Shown: positions 61,155 through 64,000 of the stretch, piece after piece
Position numbering within the stretch: position 1 is the first letter of the stretch
Layout of the letters: each line of letters starts with the position of its first letter
Assembly: GCA_037074765.1 (NCBI GenBank)
Contig: JBAMDO010000064.1
Span: forward strand, 185,827-249,826
Direction of reading: 5' to 3'
DNA: 64,000 nt
From: Mansonella perstans
Lineage: Eukaryota > Nematoda > Chromadorea > Rhabditida > Onchocercidae
Translations under genes and position numbers: made by a program
Notes under the pieces: generated by a model
What the model was told of the DNA's origin: nothing
Database searches by the model: none
What the model saw: the letters and a program-made list of their open reading frames with translations, nothing else

Positions 61155-63945
61155 TTAGACAATGGCTTGTCGTCCATCATGCAAGCTAGGCGCCTGTAAA
61201 GCACAACAATGAACTAATAAATGTGATTAAATTTTTCAAGAAAATTCAGTAAAAGAAAAATTTGCAATAAAAGGAAATAGTTATTGAATAAAATATTCAA
61301 ATATGCGTTAAAAATAATTTTAAGTAATTTCAATTTTATTTAAAACAATTTTAAAAAAGAAAAAAAATGAATTAACAAACTGAGAAACTTTCCTGCAAAT
61401 TTTTGTGTTTTGAATCTTTAATTTTTTCTAATATAACTTTTTCTACAACTGTAATTCAAAAATTTTTTTATTGATAAATATGCTGTTGCAATAAAATTTC
61501 GAAATGGTGTAGCTTCATACCTGAAAAAGAATCAGAACAGTACCCGAAAAACAGATAATTGAAAAAAGGAAAAGGAATAATCGATCAAGTACCAGAGCAA
61601 CGAACTTCCAATCTTCATCAATCTGAAAAATAATTGCAAAATAATTGTTTTAAAAAATAATTACCAATTAATTTAAATACCGATTTAACGGCAAAACAAT
61701 TGCTTTTAAATTAGTTTTTCAATTAACTGAATTTTTCTGAAATAAATTCGAGTTTGTATTTAAGTATTACTAAAAGGAAAAAGATTAAAAATGAATTTTT
61801 CATCATCATCATCATCATCATCATCATGCGGATCTGGATCGACAATTCAGAATAAAATTTACCATTGCATCGCGATCTTTCTTTTTCAGTAACTCCGCAA
61901 TGAAGCAAAGATTCTCGAATGCCTTGGTAACATATGGTAAGCGGTAAATTTTCTTGATTTCTTCATTAATTTGGGCATTTGGTTTCCTTTCGTGACCATC
62001 AATGATTACATTGTCATCTAAAATCAAGCACAATTTGATGTAGATCCTGCTTTTCATTTTGCTCATTAAAGGAGTATCAATTTAATTCAATAAAATTAAA
62101 ATTCCGCAAAAAAATATGCATATTTTAATATTTTGTATTTTATTGCTATTTTCACTAATTAATATCTGTAATTTTTTGCTAACAGAAAACTTAAATATTT
62201 AATTAACGCTTCTTTTTTTTTGCTATTTTTTGTAAAAATCGGTAAAGCTTTTCAAAAAAAAACAAGTAAAAATTTGATTGAAATGTTGGCAATGAAAAAA
62301 ATTTGTTCTTTTAAAAATTTACACAGTCTTCCTCGCCCATGATCAGCCTTACGAAGTGCTCCATCATATCCAATCAACAGCGGTCGTCGCATGAATAATA
62401 CTTTGGGTAGTACTTCCAGAAATAACCATTTGACCCAGTCGGGCATCTGATGAGTTGCTGGTCTTCGGAAATGCAAGTTCAATGCTGTCAGTATGGAAAA
62501 CATTGCTATCTTCGATTTTCTTTCACTTTGTTTACTTATTTTTTAAATAAAATAAATAAATAACCAAATAAATATCATTCATTACTTTTATTTATAAATA
62601 ACCAAAAATTTAAAATTCTTAAATTTACTTCAAATATTAAAAAAAAACAACGCTAAAATTTAAAAAAATCAGATTTAAGAAAAGCAAAACTAACAAATAA
62701 CTGTAATGACAACACTTATTGAAACCATAATCATTGTAAACAATAGGTATTTGCCAATTAACGGTAGTGCAATACTTGTTGCAGGAATAATATCTTTCTG
62801 TCAATGAATTATTTGATTAATTAATTAGCAATCGATAGTAGGAAAACTATATGAGAATATGAAAAATTTATTTATATTGCAAATTTTTTAAATTATAATT
62901 TAAATTAGAGACTAAAACATAAACAATTGCAAACTACACTTGATAAACAAGTGAACTGTAAACATGTAAAAAAATTGTAAACAACGGATAAATAGTTCAT
63001 ATCGTTTAATCTTTTAATCTTATTAACGAAGTGAACTGTGCTATTAACAAATGTCTACAACTTGTTCAGAAGTTCACAGGTAAACAATGTCACATGCCAG
63101 AATGAGGGGACTACGAGTGTAGGACCGATCCCTCTGTATGATGGAGTACTTATGTCTCATGGACTTTCTGTTCATTTGTCGGCTAATTTTTTTTTTGTTG
63201 TGTTGGGAAAACAAAATAATGAAGTTTGGATAAATGCTGAATTAATTAATTTATTATCATTATGAATTTATTATATTTACGAACTTCAAAAACATTTCAA
63301 TAATAATAACTTTTAATAGTAAATTTTGGAAATTTTAAAATTATTTTATTTTTTGATGCAAAAACTAATAAAATTAAAAAAATAGAACTTTTTAAGTTTA
63401 GCAGTTAAATATTTAATTCAATTTTTATACGAACTTTTTTTCAAAAAAAAAAAAGAAAAAACGAACCAATAACAAGTAGAAAACAGTCACTGCGACTGAT
63501 GTTAAAATGCACAAAGTAACTTTTTCACCACTTCGTGGCGGTAAATAAAAAGAGACAATTGTTAGAATTGATATACCAATACATGGAAGCACCAAATTTA
63601 CTGTATAAAACAGCGGCTTACGACGTAATTCCAAATAAAACTGAAATTGATAAAAAATAGCTTGAAGTTTTTCAATTATCATTATGGATTGTTCACATCC
63701 AGAAATTGTAATTCAAGCGTGAATTTCTGGAGTTAATCGATTGATCTGACATAAACAAATCTATAGCATAAAATGTCATGAAATTAAGAAGTGAATAATG
63801 TCACACTTGAAATTTTTTAATTAAATGATTACCATGATATCATCGTATGTTATATCTGCGCGACAAGTTGGATAATCTTTCGTATGTCGCTTTGCAACTC
63901 TTGACATTATATCCCATTCCACTGATGGATAATAATCCGAAAGAT
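61155..63945 (-). CDS. Nicotinic acetylcholine receptor subunit, non-alpha type (3' part)
   Basis: Subunit of a pentameric Cys-loop cation channel at the plasma membrane. Exons, high to low: 63833-63945, 63467-63640, 62716-62797, 62323-62505, 61863-62017, 61521-61622, 61155-61193. They give about 282 C-terminal residues; the signal peptide, Cys-loop and most of the ligand-binding domain lie beyond the right edge. The first exon has [20 protein letters not shown], then YPTC with one Cys only, so the vicinal Cys pair of alpha subunits is missing. M1 starts at [19 protein letters not shown]2 follows SGEK (Glu at -1', expected for cation selectivity). M3 is in [11 protein letters not shown], and the M3-M4 loop includes [17 protein letters not shown]4 follows [14 protein letters not shown]. 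The tail ends [12 protein letters not shown]. It resembles the UNC-29/LEV-1/ACR-2/ACR-3 group; I cannot choose between them. Confidence 0.94.
61801..61827. repeat. (CAT)9 microsatellite in a receptor intron
   Basis: Nine uninterrupted CAT units lie 35 bases beyond the donor of the receptor exon that ends at 61863. A minus-strand reading through it gives the Met run of a spurious 61-codon frame. Confidence 0.9.
63087..63182. other. GC-richer island inside a receptor intron
   Basis: About 95 bases with roughly half G+C by eye, within an intron that is otherwise strongly AT-rich. On plus it is open from a GTTCACAG acceptor: [20 protein letters not shown] then [17 protein letters not shown]. On minus one frame is also open ([20 protein letters not shown]). 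Neither frame fits the receptor, whose exons flank it and join without it. The origin is unknown: inserted element fragment, pseudo-exon or embedded gene piece. Confidence 0.35.
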
Positions 63946-64000
63946 CTGTAGCGAATTATTCATTATTATGAAGTAATTATGTTCCATCATAATTATTTTA

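Noticed and set aside
1..64000. tRNA, rRNA, SL RNA or CRISPR features
   Set aside because: No B-box/T-arm sequence with a matching cloverleaf, no rRNA-like conserved stretch and no regularly spaced repeats were found by eye on either strand.
1..64000. Wolbachia-derived insertions, which are common in filarial genomes
   Set aside because: No intron-free bacterial-type open frame or fragment was recognised. A nucleotide search against Wolbachia would be decisive.

Overview
The window is AT-rich, intron-dense eukaryotic DNA from a nematode, most likely a clade III / filarial-type species. I infer this from the gene set (innexins, a Cys-loop acetylcholine receptor, RME-8, a SLD-2-type replication factor, an EMX homeobox gene), from nematode-style introns ending in TTTCAG or TTTTAG, and from acceptor sites just upstream of start codons, as expected for trans-splicing. 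All exon boundaries below were assigned by hand from reading frame, splice sites and family similarity. No transcript evidence was available.

Layout. 1-219 (+) is the 3' end of an innexin. 220-6778 has no convincing gene. 6779-12480 (+) is a complete nine-exon innexin, tandem to the first. 12481-15796 is non-coding apart from a short AT-rich repeat. 15797-18431 (-) is a small multi-exon gene of the Sld2/DRC1 (RecQL4 N-terminus) family, the metazoan replication-initiation factor SLD-2. 18432-19866 is a divergent promoter region with an E2F-type palindrome. 19867-39114 (+) is a 48-exon rme-8 (DNAJC13) gene encoding about 2245 aa, with an 84%-identical copy of part of exon 12 in the following intron. 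39115-49577 is mostly gene-poor, but holds several short coding-like islands that may be an unrecognised or decaying gene. 49578-54986 (-) is a four-exon EMX/ems homeobox gene (C. elegans ceh-2 type). 54987-61154 is a long non-coding upstream region with microsatellites and a few GC-containing motifs. 61155-63945 (-) is the 3' part of a nicotinic acetylcholine receptor subunit whose 5' exons lie beyond the window.

There is no operon-like co-directional packing. The two innexins probably arose by tandem duplication and may form gap-junction channels in related tissues. sld-2 and rme-8 are transcribed divergently and share about 1.4 kb. ceh-2 and the receptor are independent neuronal-type genes on the minus strand. 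I found no tRNA, rRNA, CRISPR array or intact transposon. The least explained material is the set of coding-like islands at 41.4-44.7 kb, the duplicated rme-8 exon, the repeated CDK-site motif in SLD-2, and the X-box-like hairpin in the homeobox gene intron.
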